A stretch of DNA of 64,000 nucleotides from Charina bottae (Eukaryota; Chordata; Lepidosauria; Squamata; Charinaidae). The notes under the pieces were generated by a model. It saw nothing but the letters and a program-made list of their open reading frames with translations. It was not told where the DNA came from and did not search any database. Positions 1 through 9,912 of this stretch are shown here, piece after piece (the stretch's first letter is position 1; each line of letters starts with the position of its first letter). A program made the translations under genes and the position numbers. The stretch is taken from the NCBI GenBank assembly GCA_023362775.1, contig JALMGJ010000002.1, positions 34,807,914 to 34,871,913 on the forward strand. Reading direction: 5' to 3'.

Positions 1-2760
1 CCAATGTAAAACTGTGCCACCCACCACCAACCCTATGAGCCGACCCAAAAGGATACCATGGTCGATGGTATGAAAAGACGCTGAGAGGTTAAGAAGAGCA
101 AGGATGGATGCACTGCCCCCAACTCGCTCCCACCAGAGATCATCCAAACGTGCGACCAATGCTGTTTCCATCCCATATCCGGGCCTGAAACCCGACTGAA
201 AAGGGTCCAGAAAATCCGTTTCATCCAGGATCCTTTGGAGCTGCAATGCCACCACTTTTTCAACCACCTTCCCTAAAAACGGGAGGTGGGAGACTGGATG
301 AAAATTGTCCAGTACAGTGGGATCCAGCGATGGTTTCTTGAGGATGGAGTGCACCAGCACCTCTTTAAAGGTTGTTGGAAGCACTCCCTCCCTCAAGGAT
401 GAATTCATCATCGACTGGACCCACCCACACATCACCTCCCAAGCTGCCTTCACCAGCCAGGACGGGCATGGGTATAATTGGCAAGTGGTGGCATTTACAG
501 AACGGAGGACCCTGTCTACTTCCTCAGGCCCAACAGGATCAAACTGTTCTGAGATAACTGGGTAAGTATGTTCCTCAGGCATCTCCACAAGCCATTCCCC
601 ACACTTGGCATCAAACTTGGTACGAATCAGAGAGATTTTATACTCCAGATGCTTGGAAAACTCCTCTGCATGGCCCTGTAGGTGGGTTACTGGACCCACC
701 TTCCCGAATAGAAATTGGGTGATCTTAAACAGGGCCGCTGGGCGGCATTCTGCAGATGCAATAAGAGTGGAGAAGTATTGGCATTTCGCCACTCTTACTG
801 CCACAAGGTAGGCCTTAATAGCGGCTCTAACTTGTGTTCGGTTGGATTCGGTCCTTGTCTTCCTCCAGTGGTGCTCTAGATGTCTCTTAATCCTCTTCAG
901 AACCCTCAGCTCCTCCGTAAACCATGGAGAGTGTTGGGTTTGATGGGACAAGAGAGGTCACAGGGGTGTGATCCTGTCCAAGGCCCTGGCCACCTCCCTA
1001 TTCCAGGCGGTAGCCAGGGCCTCCACTGGACCATGCAGCAGATCCTCAGGTATATCCCCAAGCTCCCTTTGGACCCCCATCAGGTTCATCAGTCATCAGG
1101 GGCAGACCAATTGAGTGGGTCCTGCCTCCCTGTGGAGGGGGGCAGCATAAGAGAAACCCAAGGCCACCACAGCATGATCTGACCATGACAAAGGGGACAG
1201 ATTTAACTCTCCCCTCAGATCACATTGCCACTTCTCTGACAAGAAAACCAAGTCTGGCGTGAGGCCACTGTCCTGAGTCAGGTCACAAATAATCTGGGAC
1301 AGGCCCATGGCCACCATGGTGGCCATGAACTCCCGAGCTGCCTCTGAGGCATGGCCCAGGGACAGTAGGTTGAAGTCCCCCAGAACCATAAGCCTGTGGA
1401 ACTCAACTGCCTCCAGCAGCTCAGGTAGGGAGGTTGCTATGGGGCATGGAGGCTGGAACAATAGCAACAATCCCAACTGCTCTCGGGAACCCAACTTCAA
1501 GAACAGGGTCTCACAACCGGCCACTTGTGGAGCAGCGCCCCTGAAGGCCACCAGAGATTCCTGGATGACAACAGCCACCCCTCCTCCCCTGCTCTGGGAA
1601 CTTGGCTGATGCCATACCGTAAACCCATCTGGGCACATTTTTGAGAGGGCTACCCCCCCTTCAGGGCCCATCCAGGTTTCGGTAATACATGTCAGGCCTG
1701 CCCCCTCCTTGGTGATCAGATCATGTACAAGGGGGGCCTTGCTGTTAACTGACCTGGAATTCAAGAGCAGCAGCTGAAAGCCAGGGCCTCCATGGGTCTG
1801 CTGTCCAGGGCCTGGGTTTGAACACAGAGGGCCAGTACATGCTACCGGTACCAAACACCGGGGGAGTCTTCCCCGAAGATGGCCTGCCCTCTGACTCCCA
1901 CCATAACACCCCCACCCTGTCACCACCTAAATGGAATAGCCCACCCTAAATCCCCCAGAGCTTCTATTTCTATTTCCCCCCAATCCCGGCCCTCTGGGTT
2001 CCCTGATTAGGGGTCCCTCCATCCAACCATACAACAGGCACACACCAAGCAATCACAGGGTGGTGGTGAGTTCCCCAGCACTTCAGCTCCCACTCGCAGC
2101 ACTGTGGGAACCCAACCATCACCCCCACATCTACTGTGCCCCCTTCAGCGGCCTTTCTCAGTAGGTAGGCAGGGGGCACCCCACCCACTTCTCCTCCTCC
2201 CTGACTCTCACTCAAGGAGGGAGGATCCCCACATACACACCTCATCCACTCTCGGGCTCCCTCCCTGTCTATCACACCAGGGAGGGAGTATCCCACTCAT
2301 CACACTGGAGGTACCCCAGCAGGGCACTCAGCTCCTCAGTCCAGGGGGGGCACTGGCCCATTCGGGTCTTCAGTTCGAGGCCCTGTCTGCCACGGTGCTT
2401 AACTCTGTATTCCGGCATGCTGGGGGCTCGCGGGAGACTTATTGTTAACCCACTGGGTCCACTGGGCCACCCTAAGGGTCCACCGTGCCTCTCAGTTGCC
2501 ACGTTCTGCCTCTGTTGTTCCAGGGGGATATGTCTGGACCCGTAAGGCCACCCCAAGTGTTCGCCATGCCATTGGGCTACTGCGCTGCACCTCCTGGATT
2601 CACTGTGCCACCTGGCTAATGCACCATGCCTCCGCTGCTCTGGGGGGCTCCGTATCGAGTCTGCCAGGCCGCCCCAAGGGTTCTTTGCAGTGCTTAGCTG
2701 CTGTGCCGCACCTCCCGGCCTTCAGCAGGATTTGGTTCCAGAATCCACTCTGTATTCATG
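1..2760 (-). mobile_element. L2-type LINE copy, decayed, runs off left edge
   Basis: Minus-strand non-LTR retrotransposon. It matches the better L2 copy at 13.7-17.65 kb over most of its length, in the same order: reverse-transcriptase region at the left edge, linker, endonuclease at about 1.1-1.9 kb, and GC-rich 5' leader at about 1.93-2.76 kb. The 2.44-2.70 kb part of the leader holds diverged tandem units that each contain a 'GGCCACCCYAAG'-like phrase. Frameshifts break the protein except in the endonuclease part. The RT 3' half and tail lie outside the window. Assignment to L2 rests on the protein similarity to the copy at 13.7 kb, which has the L2 layout of APE endonuclease, RT and short 3' tail. 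Confidence 0.85.
1096..1926 (-). pseudogene. L2 LINE apurinic-like endonuclease fragment
   Basis: An open frame of 276 codons equals the N-terminal half of the L2 ORF2 protein. Visible endonuclease signatures are 'LLLNSRSVNSKA' near residue 50, 'ITETWMGPE' (catalytic Glu), 'LMVLGDFNL' (catalytic Asp-Asn) and 'SWSDHAVV' (catalytic His). In the family this domain nicks target DNA to prime reverse transcription. Relative to the longer copy at 14.3-16.8 kb it lacks a short stretch after 'LLEAVEF' and stops soon after 'PTQLVCP', where the other copy continues into the RT. I read it as a dead fragment, although the endonuclease catalytic residues look intact. Confidence 0.8.
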
Positions 2761-2900
2761 AGCAGCTGATGGCTCCTCTGGCCAGGTACCTTTAACCTTG
2801 TTCCTCCAGTTCTAAGAAGAGGTAACATGTGGTTTGGCCTTCAAGTCCCAACAGTTCATCTTGAATGGCCAATCCTACAAAACTGTGGGAAATGTACTCC

Positions 2901-3214
2901 TGTCATGATCCCTGTTGTAAAGTTGCAGACCTTTGCAGCAGGGATCATGCATTGAAGGAGTTAAAAGGGAAGAGGCTGGACCCGCATTCCTCTGTGGAGC
3001 AAGGTCGTGGGGAGGTGTGAGAAGAGAAAAGTAGAGAAGATCTCAAGAGTCCTGAACAGGGAGGAGGGGATGTGGGGGATATTATCAAGGGAGAAAGCCC
3101 GGGCTTTCTTCAGATGCAACTTTCTCTGTATGCAGTAACTTAGCAGTAAAAGTAGTTTTCTAAGAATTCCTTGTGAGACTCGTTTGTTGCTACCGGGGTT
3201 CTGTAGTCATTACA
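2901..3214. repeat. candidate solo LTR
   Basis: A 314-bp segment begins TGTCATGATCCC and ends CATTACA, so it has TG...CA ends, and it is flanked by ACTCC and ATTCC (4 of 5 matching), as expected for a 5-bp LTR-element target duplication. No protein of an LTR element lies beside it. The orientation is not certain, since both ends fit TG...CA. It lies in the region that would be the intron between exons 4 and 5 of V2R gene A. Confidence 0.4.
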
Positions 3215-3674
3215 ATTCCAAAGCAGGGGAATTAGAAGGTTGCTTGCTTCTGTCTTAGTAATTGCTAAGGCAGCATCGAGCATAACCTGTCCTTGATCTC
3301 TCTGCTTCTTCCAACATGACACTCCTGAATCTCTATTTCCTACTAGCCAAGTCTCAAATTGGGCTCTAATTCTGAGAAAGGCTGAAGTTACATGCCCTAG
3401 AATTAGTTCTTCCTCGTATAAAGGGAATTGCTGGCCTACAAGCAGCCTTAAGCTAAACAATATGATTTGCCATCCTGCTTCAGGAAAAGCTTGGCATTCC
3501 CACAGTCAGCATTAAGTGTTTGAGAGGTCCAGGAGAACTAGGAGAGTCTTCTTCAACATGCTGTTTTTCCAGCATAGACCCTCCATCAGAGTCGCATGAA
3601 CTCTGAACTCCTAGTTCAGAGAGAGATATGGGAACGGATAAATAATAAAACCCACAAACAGCGGACTCAGCTAC
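3215..3674. other. intronic stretch without a recognised gene
   Basis: An open minus frame at 3140-3460 crosses the candidate LTR boundary and resembles no protein I know, so I leave it uncalled. About 50 bp near 3220-3270 match, inverted, the stretch at 34.67-34.72 kb (shared core AGAAGCAAGCAACCTTCT), which suggests a minor interspersed repeat. The remainder is intron following exon 4 of V2R gene A. Confidence 0.5.
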
Positions 3675-3902
3675 CTGCTTAAATGCCGTTGGCCATATGA
3701 TGGCACTCTCATCTACAGAGAGCTTGACTTCTGAAGAGGCCACATTTTCTACTTTTCCAATTTTCACTCTACCATCTGACCTGTTGAGAAATATTGCCCA
3801 GTGTACGATATCAAAATCAGCAACAGGAATTCCATTCTCATCAAAATAAACTTCATCTCCAGAAATATTATAAAGCTGGAACTCTTTCAGAAAAGGATGA
3901 AG
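3675..3902 (-). CDS. vmn2r: V2R gene A, exon 4 (vomeronasal type-2 receptor)
   Basis: A 228-bp (76-codon) exon, phase 0 at both ends, bounded by acceptor 'ctttctag' and donor 'CAG|gtagc'. It encodes the membrane-proximal part of the extracellular Venus-flytrap domain of a class C GPCR. Typical V2R phrases are 'LHPFLKEFQLYNISGDEV', 'YFDENGIPVADFDIVHW' and 'RVKIGKV'. An N-glycosylation sequon (NIS) is present. It follows exon 3 of the same gene by about 1.2 kb and joins in frame, giving the family junction 'PWQ|LHPFL'. V2Rs act in vomeronasal sensory neurons and detect peptides or proteins; the ligand cannot be inferred here. No stop codon or frameshift is seen. Exons 5 and 6 are not found downstream within the window. 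Confidence 0.92.
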
Positions 3903-5117
3903 CTAGAAAGAAATGGAGAGTTACCCCTGTGCCTTCTATATTCCCACTTGAGCCCTAAGTCAAAACTAGGTTCCTTCATCTCAGTGTGTCTGTTTGCAAA
4001 TGTTGGGTGGCAGAATCTCATCAAGTATTTACTCTCTCTCCCTCTGTTTTTGGCTGATCACTCTTGGCCTGCTCTCCTTTATGAACTTGTTGTCTTAGGT
4101 CACAAACCTGTTTTGGCTCCAGCAATCACAGGCTGTGTAAGGTGACCATCACATTAAGGCCGTTTCCCCACAACTGGTGTCAAATGACAGACACTCCTTC
4201 TGTCAGCAAAAGCACCAGTGTCCCAATTTGACTTTTCTGGAACACCAACTCCATCTCATATCTGGACCATCTGCAGCAACCTGGTGTGCATTGTTCTACC
4301 TTCTCTGATTGATGTCCAATTGTACCTCTCCTGCTTTTCCTCCCCTGCACAATTGTTGCTATCCCCTGCACTCACCTTTGCCCACATCATTTACCAGGAG
4401 GAAACATGCTAATATTTGGGTACTTAACAAGAAATGTTCAGCTTCAGCATCTCCCCTCTTGAAAATTCAGATTCATACCATTTCACCTTTGCATCACTTC
4501 CATTTTTCATAGCTGTCCCTCTTCCTTATTTTATGTTTATTTTTGGAGGAGGCAGGAAGAGCATGGAAAGGCCTTGGGATTTGCTCCTCCTTCAGAGGGC
4601 ATGTACAGAAGAAAAATAGTAGTGGTGGGTGCCAGTCTGTGAGCAACAGGCCTCAGACAGAAAGAGACCAACCTATCTTGTTGTTTCCTGAAGCTGTTGA
4701 GAAGAGGCATAGATGTAAGACCTTCATGCTGTGGCAGGACAGGAAATGAGAAGCAATCCCCTGGTCTAAGAGTGAGATGGGCCAATGTGGGATGATCAAG
4801 AGAGAGCAAGGTGGTTAGTGTGGCTTTGTGGTGAATATTTAATCTTCAAATGGAGATAGAGCTTTTCTCCCTTTTGAGAGAGCATTCCCTGCTATAACTG
4901 CATTTCAAACGAGCACACCTTGTTCGGTTTGGGAGATTCAGCAACAGCAACAACATCTTTTTCTCTTTCTCTAAGCCTTCATATTTGCTATGAAGAAACA
5001 CTAGAAACTTGGCAACTGATCTTGGAAACCACTTCACATTCAGTCCTTCCCATCACCAAAAGATAACAGAAGAATTGAAGGAGGACCATCAGTGGAACCT
5101 CAAAGGAGACCTCTTAC
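3903..5117. other. V2R gene A intron 3
   Basis: Intron between exons 3 and 4. Small frames exist on both strands but none resembles a protein, and I recognise no repeat in it. Confidence 0.6.
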
Positions 5118-5927
5118 CTGCCATGGCTGCAACATCTGGGGTAGAAGACGGTCTCCAACCCATATCCTCCTACTACTCATTTGGGAGGAATAGGCAGCAT
5201 TTAGGATCCTGGAGACAGCCAGGATAGCAGTGGGAATACTGGAGGCATCTTCAGAGAGGATTCTTGCAACCATATCACGGGGTGGAAATTTCCAGTTCTC
5301 TTTTTCTGTGACTTTTACCCAAACTTTTTTAGATAACACGGGGCTTGAAGAGGAATACTGAAATGCTGTCTTCACAAACTGATCAATACTAAGTTTATCT
5401 GAATTAAAATTACTATATGGTGTGCTTTTTTTGGACTGAGTAGAGAAAAATAAAAAAATATGTTTATGATGATAGAGATGAACGGATTCATAAAGATACC
5501 TGAGCCCCATGTCTGTCCAAGTGGTTGCAATCCACACTTTCTCCCCAATCCAATATGGAAGATATTGAAGTAGTGGAAGTATAATCGCTAGCATTTGTGT
5601 GGCCTGAAAGTCCATATGACATACAATAACTTTAACTTTCCTGTCGAGATTATCAAGAGGGTTCAGGCGTGTTACTTTATCCAATGGTGGGATGTTTTCT
5701 GAGAAGGCCACACAAACCCCTTTCTTTATGGCCACAGGCACAAACGAATTTCTGAACTTTTCCCCATTGTCATTGTCTGGAGCAAAGAGGCCAATCCACG
5801 TCCATCGGAAATGCAGGAGCAGTTTGACAATTGCCAAGTGAGGAGGCTCTCGTCTTGGAGTCACCCGGTAGAAAAAGGGAAAATGATGTTTCTGCTCAGG
5901 AATGTGGCTGATGACCCCATAGCTGAT
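5118..5927 (-). CDS. vmn2r: V2R gene A, exon 3 (main ligand-binding exon)
   Basis: An 810-bp (270-codon) exon, phase 0 at both ends, with acceptor 'cctag|ATCAGCTATGGG' and donor 'CAG|gtaag'. It is fully open. It encodes most of the bilobed Venus-flytrap ligand-binding domain. The start 'ISYGVISHIPEQ' and the block 'LLLHFRWTWIGLFAPDND' are hallmark V2R exon-3 sequence, as are 'EKVWIATTWTDMG' and the end 'LLPQMLQPWQ'. The length equals the usual roughly 800-bp V2R exon 3. It sits between exon 2 (6.8 kb) and exon 4 (3.7 kb), all on the minus strand with matching phases. No disabling change is visible, so the gene may be functional if exons 5 and 6 are present to the left. Confidence 0.95.
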
Positions 5928-6808
5928 CTAGGATGGGAGAGAAAAGATGGGTGATTCTCTTCCTCTTAGGGACAAGAAGGAGTGTTTACATCTAAGGGCC
6001 TTTCCCCTTTGCAGAAAAGTTATTTCTGTCTGTCCCTGAGTTTCAACCATGAAATGTGGTCTTTCTGTCTTGTATCACTTTTCCGTGTTGACAGTCAGAA
6101 CCTCTTACCTAATTTCCCTCCAAGGTCAGGAAAGGAAAAATATGCCATTTTTAACACACCTTGAGTTTACTCCTGGGCCGTGTTGAAAGAACTGGCAACA
6201 TACTACGGTAACATCTGTTCAGCTATGCATATCTTACTTCTGGATTGGGAACAAGGCAAAGTCATGGGAGCTCCACAGAAAAAAAAAGATGTCACCTGGC
6301 ATGTTTCAACCATCCTTATTTGCAAGTGGGGAAAGACCCTCTTAATGTAACATTTTCCACCTTTTCCTCCATTGCACTCCTTGAGGCTTTCTTTCGAAGT
6401 GGATGGGTTAAGGGGGATAATAATTTTTTGCCACTCTTCCTTTTGGAGGGAAGTCAAGTGACTGCAGTGACTGGAAGATAAAGAGGCAGGGAGGGATTGG
6501 CAAAGGGGATGAATGTTTCATGCAGAGGATGGTTGAGAGATCTTCAGCTCAGACGTGAATAAAGGCCCTTAATCTGAATCCAATTCAGTAGCAGAAAAGG
6601 AGAACTCTGCAAAGCCAGCATATCTTTCAAAAACCATGCTGTGCACTGAGGCAAGAGTGAAGAAAGAAGTATTTGGATGCATAATTAAAAAAAAAAACTA
6701 TTTCAGGTGTTCTTTTAACTCTGTCATCTGGCTCCATTTATTTGTTGATTTGTTGATGTGCATCGCGTACTCATACACAGTGGAACTGGCTTCATCATCT
6801 TTTCATAC
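5928..6808. other. V2R gene A intron 2
   Basis: Intron between exons 2 and 3. No recognisable repeat or gene is seen. Just beyond exon 2 there is a run of A residues near 6.69 kb. Confidence 0.6.
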
Positions 6809-7097
6809 CTGTGGGATTTTGTAGATGCCCAGCATGGTTGAAATACAGTTAAAGAGCTCAGAATCAGTCCCTTCGAGCACGGCCAGCAGATTTTTTGGTC
6901 TTCCACATCTGTAGTTTGGGACACTCTCCTCCCCTGTAGAAAGTAAGTCTATCATGGCCTCGTATGTTATTCTTGCACTAAAGAAGTTCTCATAGATGTT
7001 ATATCCCAGGGTGATGTTGGGTAACATCTTTGGATTCTGGTTGATCTCATGAATGGCAAAGAAGAAGGGCAGGATGTGCCACCAACTTAGGGGATAA
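6809..7097 (-). CDS. vmn2r: V2R gene A, exon 2
   Basis: A 289-bp exon bounded by acceptor 'cttgcag' and donor 'CCACAG|gtatg'. Its first base completes a codon begun by the two leftover bases of exon 1 at 26.5 kb, and it ends in phase 0 as exon 3 requires. It encodes '[20 protein letters not shown]', '[10 protein letters not shown]', '[13 protein letters not shown]' and 'GIYKIPQ', all typical of the first lobe of the V2R Venus-flytrap domain. It closely resembles exon 2 of gene C at 62.2 kb and the broken copy at 39.6 kb. Intron 1 of this gene would be about 19 kb long, filled with transposons. Confidence 0.94.
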
Positions 7098-8086
7098 CTG
7101 CAAGATAAGATATATTAATAGGTTTCCCCCCTGAGTTTGGATTTTCATCTTCATTTCATAAAGCCTTCATGTCATATTCCTTCAAGGGAATTTATAACTT
7201 ATCGATTGGTGTTCTATCTTATTACTATAATTAGGACATTTAAGAAAGCCACAGTGTGATATCAATGGAATAGTAATGAAATGGATAATTCAATGTCAAC
7301 GGTGATCTCCTGAAGAGCAGAGAAGGACAGGAGCTCGCTCTCACTACATTGCAACTGAGGAAATATTGCCAAACATTTATTGTTCTATTAAAAACTAGCA
7401 AATTCCCAAACCCTTTATTTATAGGGCCTGTCCAGGTGAAGGACCTCTCTCGGTGTTTCTGTCAGTAGGACAGTCCCAATGATGGATCTTCTGTCCAAGA
7501 TGAACATCACAAATAATATTTTCTTTAAGGTTCAGAGTGATCCCCATTGGAAGCCCTAGACCTCACCCCAACTATTATTTTCTCTAAATGATGGCTTACA
7601 GGGTCAGTCTTCCATACTTTTATAGAAGGTATTGAAATGGATTGTGTATCTTCACAATTAGATTAATTTATTTAAAATTCACTTTGAAAAACCATTCCGA
7701 AAGGTACAATGAGGTTTCTGTTAAATAATTCATACAGGATTACTTTGACTGCTAGCTGTATGACTGTTTTAAAGGAAATATTCTGGCAAAACAAAAACTA
7801 AATCCAGGTATTTCCATTTTATGTATTGTTTGCTTCATTGAGAGTCTCGCTGAGTAAAAAGGGTGGCATTTATACCACCAAAAATAGGAGACGTTTTCCC
7901 TATTCCTCTCATATGCTCTCGTTTTAGACAAATTTAGGCTGCTGACTTTGCTCAATACACTGAGCCACAAACTTATCAAATGGACTTGTTTCTTTGTTTT
8001 TGAGGGTCTCTGGGGTAGGTGGAGTCAGATCAGTCTGCTGACAGAGTCTCTCCTGTCCCTCTCTGGAGTTTGTGGTGGTTTTTAAC
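7098..8086. other. V2R gene A intron 1, left part
   Basis: AT-rich intronic sequence. No protein similarity is seen; it ends at the TTTTTAAC target duplication of hAT copy A. Confidence 0.5.
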
Positions 8087-8186
8087 TAGGGTGACCATAC
8101 GTCCCGTTTTGAACGGGACAGTCCCGTTATTTTAGCATTTTTGAACCATACCGTCTTTTTGACAAAAATCTCAGTATTGTCCCGTT

Positions 8187-9125
8187 TTGGGAGACAGCCT
8201 GGAAAATGAAGCCCTCCCGCCTATCAGTGCACAGCAAAGGAGGGTGGAGAGGCGGGCCGAGCACTGCTCGGCCCGATTGGCCAAGTCGCACAAACGGCGC
8301 GAAATGCGAATAATAAAAGGGGCAGCGCAGCCAACATGCGCTGCCAGAGACACCCGTCTACACCGGTCTTCTGCGCTGCCCTGGAAGCCCAGTTGTTTCG
8401 CCATGTGCGAGCCCATCACCAGAACTAGCACCACAGTCCACCCCATTCCTGCCTCCTTACCTGATCCTGTCGGTGCCACATGCTCCGAAGCCCTGCAGGT
8501 GAGTCCTGACCCTGAGCCTTGCCTCCTGACCAAAGATCCGGTCCCTGAATCCCATCCCTGCCTCTCTGCTGGGAGTTCCGCTGCCAAACCTTGCCTCATT
8601 GCCAAGAAGCCGGCATCCAAACGCCCACTCAGCCTTCCCCCCTGGAATCCGCTGGGCTCTCCGCCGCTTTTGCCCGATTCGTGCGCTCCAGTCTTGCCGC
8701 CTCACCTCGCCACCGCTCTTGCAGCCGAGCCGAGCCTCACGGCCCCCAGTCCCTCTGCCTCGGCAGCCAGCCTAGCTTACGTGCGCTCACACACCCTTTC
8801 CAAACTTCCGGCCAGGTGGAGAAGTTCCTCTTTCAGCAGCACTGCTGAGCCAAGCTGTCACGGGTCCCTGGGAGGACTGAGCGAGGCACGGCAGGAAGCC
8901 TCCCGGCGTGGTGCTCTGAGCTCCTTCACCCCGGTAGCAGCAGCGGGCCCTGGGATGGGAGGAGAGCGCTCTCACCACCTGTCCACGCTGGGCAGGAGGA
9001 GCCATCCCAGCCAGAGCAAGCCAGGGAACTGGTTGGCTGGGGCACCACCGAGCTACGCGGTGGGATGCAGCCCCTCCAGGTACAGAGCTGCCTCCGCCTC
9101 CTGGAGCTGCTGCTGCTGGTGGTGA
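8187..9125 (+). CDS. 312-codon open frame in hAT cargo, copy A; coding status doubtful
   Basis: An open frame with a Pro/Ser/Ala-rich translation. Its first part, 'LPPISAQQRRVERRAEH', lines up with translated gypsy LTR sequence ('PPISARQRRAERRAEQ') at 33.7-34.1 kb, so at least the N-terminal part is captured promoter DNA read by chance rather than an evolved protein. The frame has the same length in copy B. GC-rich DNA rarely holds stop codons, so openness alone is weak evidence. A long antisense frame (8787-9353) is equally open. I record it as a possible but unproven gene. Confidence 0.15.
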   Translation: MGDSLENEALPPISAQQRRVERRAEHCSARLAKSHKRREMRIIKGAAQPTCAARDTRLHRSSALPWKPSCFAMCEPITRTSTTVHPIPASLPDPVGATCSEALQVSPDPEPCLLTKDPVPESHPCLSAGSSAAKPCLIAKKPASKRPLSLPPWNPLGSPPLLPDSCAPVLPPHLATALAAEPSLTAPSPSASAASLAYVRSHTLSKLPARWRSSSFSSTAEPSCHGSLGGLSEARQEASRRGALSSFTPVAAAGPGMGGERSHHLSTLGRRSHPSQSKPGNWLAGAPPSYAVGCSPSRYRAASASWSCCCWW

Positions 9126-9331
9126 TGCCAGCCCTCGCTGGAGGTATGCAGGATGGCAGTGGGGCCGGCTACATCCTGTTCTGTCCCTTCGGAACAGGCG
9201 CGGGGGAGGCGATGTTCGCGTCTGCGGTGCTGGAGCTGGTGCTGGCGGGAGAACCCCTCTGGACAGGCACAGTCTACCGTTGGGGCCACGGTGGGCTGGG
9301 CGGCCCTTCCCACCTGAATAGACGCAGCTGA
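9065..9331 (+). CDS. 88-codon frame resembling a captured host first exon (POFUT1-like), copy A
   Basis: This short frame starts with a hydrophobic signal-like segment ('LRLLELLLLVVMPALAGG') followed by 'GAGYILFCPFG'. The order of signal peptide, 'MPA', 'AGY.L.CP' and a Gly-rich turn resembles the N terminus of protein O-fucosyltransferase 1, an ER glycosyltransferase, as known from the family. This is a resemblance by eye over about 30 residues, not an alignment score. The frame is preserved in copy B with a few substitutions. It may be a transduplicated first exon within the hAT, or chance. A fraction of an enzyme this short would have no catalytic activity. Confidence 0.25.
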   Translation: MQPLQVQSCLRLLELLLLVVMPALAGGMQDGSGAGYILFCPFGTGAGEAMFASAVLELVLAGEPLWTGTVYRWGHGGLGGPSHLNRRS

Positions 9332-9393
9332 TGAGATCTGCAGTCCATAACATCTTAGGATATCAAACTCCAGTGTGCCTTAGTTAGACCTTG

Positions 9394-9560
9394 TCCTATA
9401 TTTCTAGTCTTGCCGTATTGTCAAACTTTGACAATATGGCAAGACTAGAAATATAGGACCAATTGGCAGCAGGGCAAGGTCTGTGTCAAGGTTCCCTTTG
9501 ACAGTCAATATATATATTTCCTGTCTCACCCTATTGCAAAAGGGAACCTTGACCCAGACC
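9394..9560. repeat. two adjacent palindromes inside hAT copy A
   Basis: Arms of about 32 bp at 9394-9425 and 9427-9458, with a single central base and one mismatch, form a near-perfect hairpin. A second pair, 9477-9502 with 9535-9560, shares 'AAGGTTCCCTTT' and its complement. Both recur in copy B near 20.52-20.69 kb. They may be a nested fold-back element; no function can be assigned. Confidence 0.75.
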
Positions 9561-9667
9561 TTGTGGGTGATTGCAAGTCTTTTTATATAAACAGTAATCT
9601 GTTTAAGCAGGGGTACCCAAACTTTTTGGCACGAGGGACCAGTTTCGTGGAAGACAATTTTTCCACG

Positions 9668-9845
9668 GACTGGGGGGGCGGGGTTTGCAGGCGGGAGCCA
9701 ATCGCGCATTACGGGGGGCAGGGTTTGCAGGCGGGAGCCAATCGTGCATAACCGGGGGTGGGGTTTGCAGGCGGAAGCCAATTGGGTGGACCGGGGGCAG
9801 GGTTTGCAAGCAGGAGCCAATCACGTGGACTCGGGGGGGGACCCC
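9668..9845 (+). repeat. CCAAT/GC-box minisatellite, 4 units (hAT copy A)
   Basis: Four tandem units of about 40 bp share the core 'TTTGCAGGCGGGAGCCAAT' followed by a G-rich 'GGGGGCGGGG'-like run. Each therefore carries a CCAAT box and most carry a GC box. Copy B has seven units and copy C six. Confidence 0.9.
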
Positions 9846-9912
9846 TGTCCTGTTTTTTCCATCCCAATGTCCCGTTTTTGTCTCAAGGAAATATGGTCAG
9901 CCTATTTTTAAC

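Larger units (their letters stand above)
8087..9904 (+). mobile_element. hAT-family non-autonomous transposon, copy A, with GC-rich cargo
   Basis: A 1818-bp element with a perfect 8-bp target duplication TTTTTAAC (8079-8086 and 9905-9912), the hallmark of hAT transposition. Terminal inverted repeats read TAGGGTGACCATA at the left and TAGGCTGACCATA (complement) at the right. A subterminal hairpin GTCCCGTTTTGAACGGGAC follows the left end. Interior in order: gypsy-LTR-like promoter segment (about 8.19-8.38 kb), GC-rich open region (8.4-9.34 kb), two AT-rich palindromes (9.39-9.56 kb), a CCAAT/GC-box minisatellite (9.67-9.85 kb). No transposase is encoded, so an unlinked hAT transposase must have moved it. 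Copy B at 20.05-21.99 kb is a close inverted copy. Confidence 0.9.

Noticed and set aside
3140..3460. 106-codon minus frame next to V2R exon 4
   Set aside because: It crosses a candidate LTR boundary, lacks family similarity and has no conserved start; it is not V2R exon 5 because the Cys-Cys-Tyr-Asp-Cys motif is absent.
8787..9353. 188-codon minus-strand open frame in hAT copy A, with the equal frame in copy B (20726-21292)
   Set aside because: It is antisense to another open frame in GC-rich DNA, has low-complexity Pro/Ala/Gly composition and resembles no family; open frames on both strands are expected at this GC content.
9616..9667. Second nested hAT in copy A, suggested by CAGGGGTACCCAAACTTTTT
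   Set aside because: The phrase looks like a transposon end, but no matching opposite end or target duplication was found within the element.
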